Source: Pegea sp. RAD2-039 (taxonomy: Eukaryota; Chordata; Thaliacea; Salpida; Salpidae). Taken from it: a stretch of DNA of 64,000 nucleotides. Shown here piece after piece: positions 1-11,854 of the stretch. Position 1 is the stretch's first letter. Each line of letters starts with the position of its first letter. The notes beneath the pieces were generated by a model that searched no databases, was not told the origin of the DNA, and saw only the letters and a program-made list of their open reading frames with translations. The DNA lies in assembly GCA_034620365.1 (NCBI GenBank), contig JAQGEQ010000071.1, forward strand, positions 992,001 to 1,056,000, read 5' to 3'. Made by a program: the position numbers and the translations under genes.

Positions 1-2955
1 ACATGTTAGAAGATCCGGAAAACAACTATGGATTTGAGGAAGAGGACTTCAAGTTAATTCTTTCTCATATAAGTAAGATCATTCTGTTCATCAGATTAGT
101 TTCGATTCATTCTTTTGACATTGCAAATAGTTTTTTGAAGAAATTTTATTTAACAATTTTATTTGGTAACTCTTATAGCTGATGGAATGAAAGTTTTGTT
201 CGATGAAAATATTGTTCATCGTGATTTGAAGCCAGGGAATATCATGAGGACTATCAGTGATAGTGGAGAAGTGGTCTATAAGCTCACAGATTTTGGTGCT
301 GCTCGTGAACTAAAGGAAACTGAGCAATTTACCTCTTTATGTGGAACTCAAGAGTACCTGGTCTGTTAAAAACAAAGATTCAAACATTTGAAATTTGCAA
401 CTTGATTGCAGCATCCAGATATGTATGCTGCATTCCTTAAGATGCCTACAACTAATCGTTTTGGGGCTTGCATCGATTTATGGAGTTTAGGAGTCACTCT
501 CTATCACATTGCAACTGGGGCTTTACCATTTCGCCCTTATGGGGGCGTACGGAAGAACATGCAAGGAATGTGAGTAAAAGAAAGGACATCTGTTGAAGAT
601 GATGAGTGTGTCATTAGGATGAAGATCACTTCGAAGAAACCATCTAATGCGATATCAGGATCACAAAATGAAGATGGTGAAATTGAGTGGGGATTTGAAC
701 TCCCAAAGACTTGTTGCTTCTCTCAGTAAGTCAAGTGATGATGTGCAGTGAGAGATTTGATGAGATCAATTTTATAGGAGTTTCCGTGAAGAAATTGTTC
801 CCATTTTATTGGGAATCTTAGAACATGATACACAGAAGATCTGGACATTTGAAAAATACTTTAAAGAGGTAGATGATCTTCTGAAGAAGAGGATAGTTCA
901 TGTCTTTTCTATGTCCTCATCTACTTATCAACCTCTCTACATGACAAATGAAAACAGGTTTTAACCAATCACAATCAACCAATCACAATTAACCAATCAC
1001 AATTAACCAATCACAATTAACCAATCACAATTAACCAATCACAATTAACCAATCACAATTAACCAATCACAATCAACCAATCACAATTAACCAATCACAA
1101 TCAACCAATCACAATCAAGCAATCACAATTAACCAATCACAATCAACCAATCACAATTAACCAATCACAATCAACCAATCATGGCTTCTTACTTTTCAGT
1201 TTTTCTGCACTTGAAGACAAAATGGAGAGATATTTTCGAATCTTGATCTACAAACAATTGATTTTATTTGATGGTAGAGTCTTGGACAAATCTTCAAAGA
1301 TCATATCAGATCTTCCTTTCACTACAAGTCATCAACCTCTCATCCTTGTCAGCTGTGATCTCAAAGATCTCACCTGTATCCCGATCCCCCACACGTGTCA
1401 GTGTTACATCACGATACTCGAGGTGTATTTTAACATCAGTGTCACTTCAGGTAAACCCCCAAAAGTAAAAGCGGATCTGACATATGAGAATGATGCGAAT
1501 TTGGCGAGGATATGTGCCAGTACCTTGTACAACATCGAGAAGTCGGTGAAATATCTCGCGTTAGTCGAACATCTCATCAAATTAGCTGCCAAATGGTTCA
1601 TGTAAGTTGATGTGATCATCTCTTCATCTGAAAATGATCTTAATCCTCCTCTCAGATCTTATATGAGGTCTCGTTTACATGATACTCAACTGAACTATTT
1701 GCAATTATCCAACAAACATCAACTCTTCAAGACATCGATCTCTTGCTTCGAGCAACAGTTGGTTTTTGATCCTCTTGTTCATCTTCATTCTCATCTTCTT
1801 TCTTGTAGTTATCGGAGGGAGACTTCTTTGCTGAAGTTAATTTTGGGGCAATCAAGTGAGATGAATTCCCTCATCCAATTCTTCACTGATATTTTACAAC
1901 AAATCAGAGATCTTAAAAAGGTTAGATCTTTCAGCTCAATCCTCATTCTGATCTTCTTGATACAGATTGAAGAAGAGTTTGATAAGATTGGAAAGATGAC
2001 ACATGAGATTGAAGAAATAGTGACCAGGGATAAGTACAAGTCGGTCACCAACTCATGTTATCTTTTTGATGCTACCAACTTTAACCAGAACGGTAAACTG
2101 GCCACGAAGATTTTGGCATTTGCCAAAAAATCCCGAGAAATTTTCCACATGTTTCGCAAACACCGACAACTAGTTAAGAACAATCGTAAGTGTCCCAACT
2201 TATTCACATGTGTCCATAACTTTGTTTTACATCTACAGAACGAAGCAAATTCACGGAGCATGAATTCAACATCCATGTCTTCCACAAGAGTAAACTCTCG
2301 GACATTTGTAGGAGCTCTGTCCAGCTCTTTACTAGTGAAAGTGTCCCAGCTTGTAAACGTCTTCACAAAGAGTCCCAAAACTGGTTTACGTAAGTGACCA
2401 ACGTGTACACAAGTGTCTACTAAACACTGATGACGTCATCAGACACATTAACAAACTCCATTTACAACTGAACGAAGCCGATGTGATGACGTCACAACTA
2501 GGTGATGAGTGTGTGCAGCAGTCTGATAAATTCCGGATGTTGCAACGCGGATACTGGACTCGTCTAGAGAAGATTGAACTCATTCTCAAGCAATCCTCAT
2601 CAGATGTTCCGTGAGTGTGACGTCATCATGTTTGTGACGTTACCATTGTTTATTTTCAATGTAGATGCACTACATGTGATGATGACGTCCAGGAAATGAC
2701 GTCATCAACAAAGTTGACTCAAAAGGTGATGTTAGAGATCAAAGAAGCGACTGAGACTATGAAAGAGCTTCAGAAAGATCTCGATATCAATGAAAATAGC
2801 ATCCAGAAGTGACGATTACATTTGTGTTTTATGATGTCATTGATGACGCTATCTTTGTTAACAGATTGGAACAACTAACAAACTGCACCAAACTAGAGTG
2901 CCCTCTAGTGGTGGAAAATGAAGATCTTCTCAAAGTTGAAGGATCAGTTTCATAA
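1..2955 (+). CDS. TBK1: TBK1/IKK-epsilon-type serine/threonine kinase (5' end outside window)
   Basis: IKK-related kinase that, in characterised animals, phosphorylates IRF-type factors and autophagy adaptors in cytosolic innate signalling. Visible exons, joined at GT-AG sites: 1-72, 179-360, 412-569, 618-725, 778-957, 1200-1601, 1656-1920, 1966-2185, 2239-2389, 2443-2610, 2665-2808, 2865-2955. The kinase part shows the catalytic loop HRDLKPGN, the DFG segment LTDFGAARE, and an activation loop reading SLCGTQEYL, which keeps the serine equivalent to human Ser172. The ubiquitin-like domain follows ([14 protein letters not shown], from about 1230), then a long helical scaffold/dimerisation region and a C-terminal coiled coil. 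The N-lobe with the glycine loop and VAIK lysine lies upstream of the window. Several introns are only 45-55 bp. Human TBK1 and IKBKE are both equally plausible orthologues; a single pre-duplication gene is likely. Stop TAA at 2953-2955. Confidence 0.93.
961..1182. repeat. 14-bp minisatellite with CCAAT core in TBK1-like intron
   Basis: About 15-16 tandem copies of a 14-bp unit, CCAATCACAATTAA with T/C variation at position 11 and one copy with AAGCAAT. It fills nearly all of the 958-1199 intron. The unit length is not a multiple of three, and the repeat lies strictly between a donor (AACAG|GTTTTA) and an acceptor (TTTTCAG|T), so it is not coding. Each unit holds a CCAAT pentamer on the plus strand. 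Confidence 0.95.
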
Positions 2956-3257
2956 AAAGCTGTCAAAAATTGATGTAAAAACTATTTGGTTTATCACCCA
3001 GTTAAATCGCTTCGTTGAAAACGCTTCCAGTTGAAAGTCGTAAATTATTTAAAAAGAATTTACGATTTACTTTAACAATTTCTTAGGTTGGTTTTGTTGT
3101 CGAAGACCTTGACAATTAAAGTGCTAAATGCACGTAACAGTTTTCTTGTCATAAATTTAAAACCAAACTCTTTGAAACCTTTTCGTGTGTAGCTCGACTG
3201 AACTATAAAAAGTTTTTTTAAAATATTTTTAAAATTATTTATCAATTTATTTGATAT

Positions 3258-3542
3258 TTATTTAAGCGAGTTTTTTACTTGTGTTAAAACAGCTAAATTA
3301 GTAGTGGTATATGACCCATCGTTTAAAGCTGACAACTCTTTGTGGAGTTTGAATAGCTGTTCACTTCTCATGGTGGCCATTTTCAGTGATTCTTCAGTGT
3401 CTAGTCTGTGACACAACTCTTTTCCGTAGTTCAAAACATCCGATGATTTTAGAACCTCCACAATTGAGGAGACCTCCACAATTGAGGAGACCTCCAAATT
3501 AATCTCCTCAAATGTGGTAGGGCTGCTGGTATTGTTGGGATG
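3258..3542 (-). CDS. possible last exon of an unidentified minus-strand gene
   Basis: An open frame of 94 codons plus stop, preceded on the minus strand by an acceptor-like CCAACTCTTAG at 3543 onward. It starts with residues HPNNTSSPTTFEEI and contains a perfect in-frame 18-bp duplication giving EVSSIV twice, then a helical, charged segment (LNYGKELCHRLDTEESLKMA) ending in VKNSLK. An AATAAA overlaps the stop region at about 3253-3262, as expected for a 3' end. No ATG-containing upstream exon was found before the LINE remnant at 3.67 kb, and I do not recognise the family. It is tail-to-tail with the TBK1-like gene. It could be a spurious frame; conservation would decide. Confidence 0.33.
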   Translation of the reverse strand, partial: HPNNTSSPTTFEEINLEVSSIVEVSSIVEVLKSSDVLNYGKELCHRLDTEESLKMATMRSEQLFKLHKELSALNDGSYTTTNLAVLTQVKNSLK

Positions 3543-3666
3543 CTAAGAGTTGGTTACAGAAAACTCTTCATAAGCTGATGTTATTTATGTTGGAAAAGTG
3601 GGAAGTTATCTCGCAAACTTCATGAGAAAATGCTCATCACTTTTAGAAAAATAAGAAAATCAAATC

Positions 3667-4620
3667 CGGCTGCTTAAACCACAGAGGTATAACTCTTTTG
3701 CCGACCACAGCTTGTTCCTGCTAAAGTTGTACTTCCTGAAACTTCAAAAGCATTACAGGATATTTGTTCTGTGATAAATTTGATAAAAATGTTGCAAGCA
3801 AAACAAGGTTCAGTAGATCAGCTTTGCAGGTCTAAGCAAATCTTTTAATACTGTTAATAAGGAATTTCAAACGTCTTAGTTATCCACCAAAGTTTACCAA
3901 CATGGTGATACAGTCTCATCAAGGTTAAAAGGGACAAATAATAAATGGTAATAACCTCTCCACATCAAGTGGAACAAGGTAGTCTGCTTGCGCCAGCCTT
4001 TTTCACCATATTCTTCAGCATCATGCAACCTTGATGACAAGGACGCAGCCTGCATTAGGTACCACTTTGATAGCTGCCTATTCAGCCTAGGACAACTAAG
4101 GTATAAAACTTTCTACCACATGATCCATCAACTTATTTTTGCTGATGATGCTGCTTTAATGGAACACATCGAATAGGCGCTGCAAAGGAAGACATCTTGT
4201 TAGCGGAAGCTACAAACTCTTCAGGTATGAAGTGAGCATAAAAAGTCAGAAGTTCCAACTTGCTCCGTGTGACAGATACAGCGAAAAACGCTTGTGCATC
4301 AACTATCTGGGCAGCAGTAAATCATATGATGATCGACAAGGAAGTAGACAACAGATTATTAATAGTAGATGGAGTCTTTATTCGACTCCATAAAAGAGTT
4401 TGGAGTATTTAAGAGCTTAAAGCCGAGCCAAAGAACAATTTCTACAAAGCTGTCGTTCTGTGACCATACTATTGTACACTTCCAAACTCTGGGTCTAATA
4501 AGGTCCCTACTTGCAATTTTTGCATCGTTCCCATCAACACTACCTATGAAACATTCTATGCATCAAATGGCGCTAGAGGTTACGCATCACAGATCTATGA
4601 AAATATTTACTTGACCTTAA
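3667..4620 (+). mobile_element. LINE (non-LTR) reverse-transcriptase fragment, degenerate
   Basis: Broken frames read like the RT domain of an invertebrate non-LTR element: a finger-domain-like stretch near 3690, a TVNKEF motif near 3855, VKQG-like and FFTIFF-like segments near 3965-4010, LIFADDAALMEHIE (the FADD catalytic box) at about 4129-4170, and a QQIINSRW... RVW... segment at 4340-4420 equal to the VDNRL...RVW region of these elements. Multiple stops and frame changes are present. The 4340-4500 part is clearly related to 13140-13310. 5' and 3' ends and target duplications are not visible. Confidence 0.7.
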
Positions 4621-5780
4621 AAAATGTATTTAAAAGCTTCTTAAAAAGTCTCGGTAAAAGAGTTTTAATTGGGACGACTATTTGTCATGACAATCATAAA
4701 AAGCTGCGAGCTTAAGTTAGTCTCAATCTTAGAAATTTAAAATATTTTTATCTAGAAATTTGTAGTACTAAGAGTTAAATATTTTGTTGAATAATCGCTA
4801 GAGGTCACTATCGAGGCAACTATCTATAAGTATTTTTGTACTTCTGAGGGGAGTTTTTATTAATTAACTTTTATGTAATTTATGAAAAATCAGTCAGCTA
4901 GACAACTTATAAAAAATTTATGAATTCAAACTCAGATCATTTACATTTAATGTGAACGAAAATAGTTATCTAAAAGATCAAGTTGATAATTTCATATGTA
5001 AAGATTAAATTATCATTAATTAAGATTTTTATCTATTGTGATCTGTATAACAACTTGAAACAAATCTTTAAATCTCAGGATTAATGTCTTTCTGTAAAAT
5101 ACAAAAGAGATAGATTTTTAATTCATTTTACAAAAATTAAAAAAAAACGTTTTCTTTTTTGAAACCTAGTTTTTAAAATCATAAAATTTAGAATTTTAAA
5201 TAAATGTTGATTCAAAATTTGTTCTTAAAATTTAAAGAATTTTTAGATGTTATTTTGTACTTTGAGTTTCTTTTTTCATTTTTATACCACTAATACAAAG
5301 TCAAAGAAAATAGTTTTGAATGAAAGAACCAACTCTTCGCATGAAAATTATTATTTCAAAATTTCATGAATTTGATTAAAAAAGAATAAAATAGAATAAT
5401 GTAAAGAATAAAAAAAATGTAAAAAAAATAATATTTCACCATTAAATGAAATTTAATTTTGATGATTTAAAAATGTTCCGCAATTTGCTTGTTTCAATAT
5501 TTCTTTGAATCAGTAGAAATATTGATTTGTGAACAGACAATCTGAATAAATAGGAAAAATGAGAATTTAAAATTGATCTTTAAACCAAACATAGATGTCT
5601 TTTTTTAGCTACCAAGTAACTACTCAACATCACCAAATGGTAGTAAATAAACTGATAACTTGTCAAAGCATTTCTCAATCATCTAACGCAGTTTTGATAT
5701 TACCATTTCCAATCAAATAGAAAATTATCTGAAAATTGATCAATTCTCGGCAAATAAGAGCGAAGAAAGTGGTTTGGTAA
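4621..5780. other. AT-rich intergenic DNA
   Basis: No gene seen. A+T-rich sequence with short homopolymer runs and no open frame of note. It lies between the LINE remnant and the GC-richer islands that start near 5.8 kb. Confidence 0.6.
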
Positions 5781-8700
5781 CATTTTATTCCACTTCTCGT
5801 CACCTAAGTGCTACCAGTAACCGTCGGGTATTCCCCCGAAAGGAGACAGCAAGCGAAAGAAGATCGTAGTAAATAGAGATTAATGATTTTTCTTGTTTTA
5901 TTTTCTGCTATTGTTCTGTGATGGCGCCATCATTGGATGGGCGACTGATTGGTGCCTCAGGGACATTAAATCGAGAAATAAAATAACAAAAAGCCACAGC
6001 AGTAGAAATTTCAACTTTCAATCTTCTCTTTTCTACCTTTCAATTAGGCGAAAGTGAATCACTTAGACTGATCGAGATGAAACTGACCGAGAAAGATATT
6101 CATGAAGTGAGGGGAAGTCCCTTCACGTGTTCATGAACTTTTGTGTTGTCTTCAGTGAAACGTAACCGATAAAGGTGTGTCTACTGACCTCATTACACAC
6201 TCTTATTGCAATTACCGGAAGCTGCAATCCAAAATAGAGCGGTGACGTCATCACTATCTTTATTATGTAGCAAAAATAAATTGTCATGTAAATTTCTAAA
6301 AACATGTTGATGACGTCACTTCAACGAGAAGCTAAGAAATGGAGTTATTACGTCATCAATTATTCAGTTGGGACGGAATCGGCACCGAATGGGTGGGGCA
6401 ATGAGAAAAGTGGCCGGACAGGTATTTCTGGGGATTCTAAGATGTTGGTTAGTGATTGCTTGATCGTATAGACACCTAGGCGCCACCAAACCACCTCCTT
6501 GCCAGCTCTAAGCCGCGTCTACGGTAAAGAAGTCAAACAAAGCAAAAAAAAATGTGAAAAAACACGAAAAAGAAAAAAAAATGAGTTAAAGACAAATAAA
6601 AGCAAAATGATTGTGCGTACATGCGCACATGTACGATTGCGCATTAACTTATACACACACGCGTCGTGAGAAAAGAAAATCGGCTTGCGCCACAAAGGCG
6701 CCACTCTAAGTGCGATTGAGATAAAAGAAGAGACAAGAAGCGCGCTGCTAACAGCTGTTAGCAACAGAAGACATCGATGTACCGCCTCTAGTTTGCTCTT
6801 CTGTGTGGCAGGTGTAGCCGACAAGTCAACCTCAGTCGGCGCCAGAAAGGCGAAAGCTCAAAACATCGGTAAACACAACGGCGACAATCATCGTAAATCT
6901 CACGCTCAATCACTATGCTCGCGCGTGTACATTCGCACAAGAACAATTGCACTTTATATATTTGTTTATCGCGCTTACAACAACCGGAAATAAAATCAAA
7001 ACAGCTGTTTCTGGTAGCAACCTTGCTGTTAGCCACCTGTCACGATGTGACGTCGTTAGTGGCGTCGTTTGATGGTGAAGTGAAATTCATTTGCAAGTTG
7101 CAGAATCAAGCTGCTGCTTTTATCTTACATTGACCTTTCGAAGTCACTGCATTGGGCTTAATATTTTCAAGGACAACCAGCTGTTGTTAGTCGTTATGGC
7201 TACCGCACATATGCGTTTGGTGACGTTGTTGCCATGGCAACGATCTTGTCCTTATATTTCTTTTTCTTTTACACTACACGACACACACATTAATATTTAA
7301 CGTGATAGCATGAATAGCAAACGACAGATGTTGCAGCTCAAAGATGTCTTCTTTTTCTATCATCATAATCATCAACAGTCTTTAAATCCCAAGGGAATCA
7401 TGTTACTAACCAGCTGCTGTTGTTGTTTTTCATTCTAATCACAAAAGCATCTGCTGAAGACTCCGTTTTTCATGTGCAAAGAGTTTCTTCTGTTCAAGTT
7501 TACTAAAGAGCTCTTTAGTTGATATTCTGGTGATCAGGTGGAAGTTGTGAAATCACGTGGTTTTAGTTTTGAGATAAAAAATAGTTTCTAGCTTTGTAGA
7601 GCTTCGTAGATAGTGATGGTGGTTGTGAGGTCTTATCACTTAGAAATACGGTCACGTGACTTAATCTCGAGAAATTATTAATTTTGAGTAATTTTATGAA
7701 AACATTAAAAAAGTTGAAAGATTTTCAGATATAGAAATTTGTTTCAGACGTTTTTTGGTCTAGTTGAATTTTTTATCGAAAGTTTCTTTGATTTTTTTTG
7801 GAAAATAAGAAATAGAAAACGAAAAGCACAAAATTTTGAATGCAGAGAAATCTTTCCTAGGTTTCATCCCGTGAGGCTCCCTTTACTAAATGTGATTGGC
7901 TTGTAATTAAATTTGATATTTTTTACCAAACAAATTAAAACTCCTCTGCTCATGTGACAGTAGCTACCTTGTTATTTGATATTTTAAAAGCGATCAAAAC
8001 TTTATGATAGAAACTCGAAATTTTATAAATAAAAAGTGAAAATGTTGCAGAAAAGATGAAAGAATGTCAGGATCTCAACACTTTCGTTCTTGATGACAAC
8101 TTGTGAATTAAAAAGCTGAGTGCACAACGAAAAAGGATTAGAAGATGTAGCAAGCAGATTCAGTTTCAATTAAAGCTTGTAATTTGATTATTAGAAATTG
8201 ATAAGATCTGATTTTATTGAAAATCTTTTCTAATATCCTTCAACTTGTAAACTGAAACAAACTGATCCTGGAAAGATCATTATTTCAAGCCGTGTGATAC
8301 AAGCTGTTAGCTGTCACGTGATCAGTTATTTGATCTAATTATAGTTTTTAAGTTTTGATATAAAATCGATTAAAATAGATTTTAAAGAAGTTATAAAATT
8401 TTGTTTTTATAAATGTGTGACGTCGCTTATATGTTTTGAAGGGAAAATAGGTCAAGTACGAAAATGAGTTTTAACACATTTGGAATTAGTTTTAAATCTA
8501 TTGAAATATTCAATGAGTTAAAATAGAAAAATAAGAGGTGTTAATATGTGATGTAAGTCAGCAGCTGTAATTCAGGGCTTGTAGTCCACATAACCCTTGA
8601 CCTTTTTTCTATTTTACGTTTTATGGACAGCTGTCATGTACACACGTATGCCCAAGTACCACAAATAAGCTGTACCAGATGCTGCTTTTAAATCCACGAT
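5781..8700. promoter_or_regulatory. candidate cis-regulatory region upstream of ATOH8-like gene
   Basis: GC-richer islands stand out from the AT-rich background at 5780-6530, 6600-7300 and 8550-8700. They contain CAGCTG E-boxes at 6752, 7002, 7178, 7411, 8562 and 8638; a perfect 18-bp palindrome around the first (6746-6763); TGACGTCA at 6243 and 6311; and GGCGCC at 5923, 6697 and 6838. Several overlapping open frames on both strands (for example near 6520-7300) have no domain and no consistent splicing, so I read this as noncoding. E-boxes are the binding sites of bHLH proteins such as the downstream gene product. The regulatory role is inferred from composition and position only. Confidence 0.4.
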
Positions 8701-9159
8701 CTTCAACAACAAAAACGAGAAAAATCGAGAGAGGTGAGAGAATGAAGAAAAGAAAGAAATAAAGCAATTTGTTAGCAGATAATTCGAATAGACCTGCTGC
8801 TGTTACTGCTTTAGCTTCTGCTGCCTTGTCGATTTTGTTGTTACTCCTGTGTACTTCGAACAGATGTTCATAATAACAGATGTTACAACGTTTTACGTTC
8901 TATACACTTGAGATTTGAAGCTGTTAATCTTTTGTAGTTTGGTTACAGGCAGATTTATTTATTAGTGCTTTACAAATTTAGTGATGGTTAATTGGCTGTG
9001 ATCTTTATGATCATAATTGAATCCTTGTTGGGATTTGACATGAGGACAGCTTCTTCTAAGGTAAATTGCTCTCTTAAATTTCAAATTAAATTTCAAATAA
9101 GATTTTTTAAAAAGGTAAACTTACAAGAACATTACAAAAGTTTGCATAACAAGTCAACA

Positions 9160-9487
9160 ATGCCGGTTTGTGCAATTAGCAATATGTCAGGATATATTCC
9201 ACCAACTATCTACCCCGCATTCAACCCCAAGTACGATCCCAGTTAATCTCTTTTGTTTCAACTTTTAACTTTCTTTCCTCACAGTGATAATACAATTCTT
9301 TCTGAAACAGAATCTTCGGGTAGTGAAACTTTTAAGGTAAAAAATAGATTTCTACAAATTTCTTAATCTCAAAAATTGCTCCTTTAAATTTTATCTTTAG
9401 CTTCATCAATGCACTGATGACATCATAACCGCGATCAGCTTTATCGCCGCTTTTATCTCTTGTTACATCTTTTGTATATTATCGTAG
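9160..9487 (+). CDS. small three-exon gene for a possible 69-residue membrane peptide
   Basis: ATG at 9160; exons 9160-9230, 9285-9336 and 9401-9487 (TAG). Both introns (54 and 64 bp) begin with GT and end with pyrimidine-rich AG tracts, and the frame is kept across both. The product starts MPVCAISNMSGYIPPTIYPA, continues with an acidic/serine stretch (SETESSGSETF), and ends in a hydrophobic helix of about 20 residues (IITAISFIAAFISCYIFCIL), so it looks like a tail-anchored or single-pass membrane peptide. The frame is also open upstream to in-frame ATGs near 9007 and 9040, so the start is uncertain. No family recognised. It lies about 470 bp upstream of the ATOH8-like exon, same strand, in DNA otherwise noncoding. 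Chance assembly of a 69-codon spliced frame cannot be excluded. Confidence 0.5.
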
Positions 9488-9955
9488 TGACGTCTAGACG
9501 ACAATGAGTTTTTATCATTGGTCCGTAACTTCCGCCTTTAAGGTCTCATGTGACCACCAGGTCCTGGTCAAAAGGCTACTGCTGCAATTAAATCCCTGTA
9601 ATTTGCACCGATGACGTCATAGGTGTTTGAAAGCGAGAAGATCTTTGTGTCGGTTTGATGAGTTTGATGAAAACAGATGTGTTCGAGAAATGAAGAAATA
9701 AAGCCTACAGACGCCATTTACCTATTGGCGCCAAACGGCCCGCTACCCCTTCAACATACACGTGCACGCGCTGCACACACACGTCAAACACGCGTCACAA
9801 ACGTTTTCTTGTTCACTCATACGTATCGTTGACATTTGCAGCAAATTCCTTATTTAAATCCGATTTGATCACTTTCGTTTCGGAGGATTTATCCAATTTC
9901 CGGCCATGACAGCAAAACGCCATTTTACGATTTGATTTATTAAGATCCTTTGCAG
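9488..9955 (+). promoter_or_regulatory. proximal upstream region of ATOH8-like gene
   Basis: Holds TGACGTCA at 9612, GGCGCC at 9727, an alternating purine-pyrimidine tract at 9755-9795, and a short upstream ATG frame at 9906 that stops after nine codons. The segment ends in an acceptor-like CTTTGCAG immediately before the long ATOH8-like frame. No matching upstream donor with an in-frame ATG was found. Confidence 0.4.
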
Positions 9956-11854
9956 ACTTTTCAAAGTGGAACCAAATCGCTCATCAAATCGAGTCCTGCT
10001 TCTGTTAGATCTCAAGGAGTAGATTCAAGATTAAAGTTGAAGCAAGAAGAGGAAGTTAGGATCGAGTCACCCGAGCTTCATTGTTGTGAACGAATATCCG
10101 ATAGCGATGAGCTAAACACGGACGTCCGAAATTCAGTCAGCCGAAAAATGTTCATTGATTCGAGGCAGAATACGAATTATTTCCCGAAAGTTCCACCCAA
10201 GATGGTAGAGCTTGTCGAACGCACTTTTGGAACAACAGCACCAAATGCTACTCAACAAAGTCAACTATACCAACTACTTGCCGCTGTCCAAGCCGGAAAT
10301 CGACCGGATTCTGCTGGAAACGAAAACCAGCAACCGAACAAGCATCACAAAATGTTACCATGTCAACCAGAAGAATTAACCAATTGCAAAAATCGAATCA
10401 CAAACAAAGAGTTGCTGACGTCACCGAAGTGCACAACTACGTCTCATCCGGCAAGCAAAGAGCGGACACGATCAAATGAATCTTACGGAAGTTCTGATTC
10501 AAGTGAATCAACCAAGCGGAAGATTCCAACAGCGGAAGCAGACGCGACACAGAACACGATGTGCAAACGCCCATTTCTACTTCAATACATTCATCCATTT
10601 CCATTCGCAAACCCTTTCCATACTCCCTTCTATCCTTCTATGCCAGCCACTAACGGATTGATACCACCAAGTGGCGCTATTAATCCTTTCCTTTTTCCAA
10701 CTCATCCAGCAGTTGTCAATCAGATGATGTTGTGGAGAGAACTTTTTTTCTCAACTGCTGCAGCAGCAGCTGGATCTTCTTTTTACCCTCCAATGTTTCC
10801 GAACCCAACTCCAATCCTACCTCCTTCAGATATTATACCAGGACTCAATGATGATGTCATCAGTTCGCGACCAACCAAGCCTCCTGTCCCTCCCAATGTC
10901 AACCTCTTTCAGCCCTACATCCAGCAGCAGCAGCAGCAAAGACAAAATCTCGTAACCTCACAACACGAGGCTGAAGAGCAGCTTCCGAAACCAAAACGTA
11001 AAAGAGGAATTTCTATGACGTCATCGAGTTATCCAAACAGCAAGAAGATCTGTAAGACTCCAATGAAAGACATTGAGGTGGAAGAAGAACCTAAGCTCAG
11101 AGGTGAGATCTTCAAATCCATATTATCCTCATCTTCAAGATGACTTGATCCAGGAGGCGAGAAGTCATCAACAAGTCGTGATGATGAGGTGGAAGATCAA
11201 ACTGATGGATTTGAGAAAAACCGCAAATCTGGATGTAAAAGCCTTAACCGACAACGCCGCTTAGTAGCCAATGCCCGCGAAAGGACTCGTGTCCACACAA
11301 TCGGATCTGCATTCGAGGATCTTAGGATGCAAATCCCGAGTTACTCTTGCAACCAAAAGCTATCCAAACTCGCCATTTTACGGTGAGTTTTATAAAATCA
11401 TCATCGCGTTTTGTGACTTTATCAAATCTTAGAATCGCGTGCTCGTACATCAGAACACTATCAGCGCTGTCAGGGCGGGACGTGGACACTTCATTTGCCC
11501 AGGGAGTGGACCAGTGCACTAAAGTGCTACAAGTAAGTTGATCACGTCATTACCGCCTCAATGACATCTTCATGTGATGAATAGGCTGAAAGCCGCGCGA
11601 GGAGTCGTCGGAAGAGTAATAAGGCTCAGATCGAATGGGAGATGGTTAGTTACGAGCGTCAGCGTCACGTAGATGATGACGTCACCAGTCCATCAACATC
11701 ACAAGCTGCTGATGAAAGTCGAGGAGAGGATCACGTAGTGATGCGACAACAACGAAAGATTAGCGGAGATCACGTGATCGATGTAGAATCAGTCGGTGAA
11801 TATGAAGATGAAGATACTAAAAACATTGAAGTGACAAAGGAAGATCAAATTTAG
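9956..11854 (+). CDS. ATOH8: ATOH8/Net-type basic helix-loop-helix transcription factor
   Basis: Exons: 9956-11102, 11154-11382, 11433-11532, 11585-11854 (TAG). The bHLH domain spans the last three exons: basic region RRLVANARERTRVHTIG, helix 1 AFEDLRMQIPSYS, loop and helix 2 KLSKLAILRIACSYIRTL. The NARERxRVHTI signature and CxQKLSKLAILRIA place it with ATOH8/Net rather than other atonal families. The conserved C-terminal part after helix 2 (VDQCTKVLQ) also matches ATOH8. The long N-terminal region is low complexity (Ser, Pro, a short poly-Q near 10923, a run of Ala near 10758). The frame is open from 9944, but the first in-frame ATG is at 10148, so either an upstream coding exon was missed or translation starts there (517 residues). 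The long N-terminus is typical of tunicate regulators and not alignable by eye. Confidence 0.9.

Noticed and set aside
961-1182. CRISPR-like repeat array
   Set aside because: Units are contiguous without unique spacers, and the setting is an intron of an animal gene.
6519-7300. Several overlapping open frames on both strands
   Set aside because: They overlap in conflicting frames in a GC-richer patch, lack domains and have no consistent splice structure. The patch fits regulatory DNA better.
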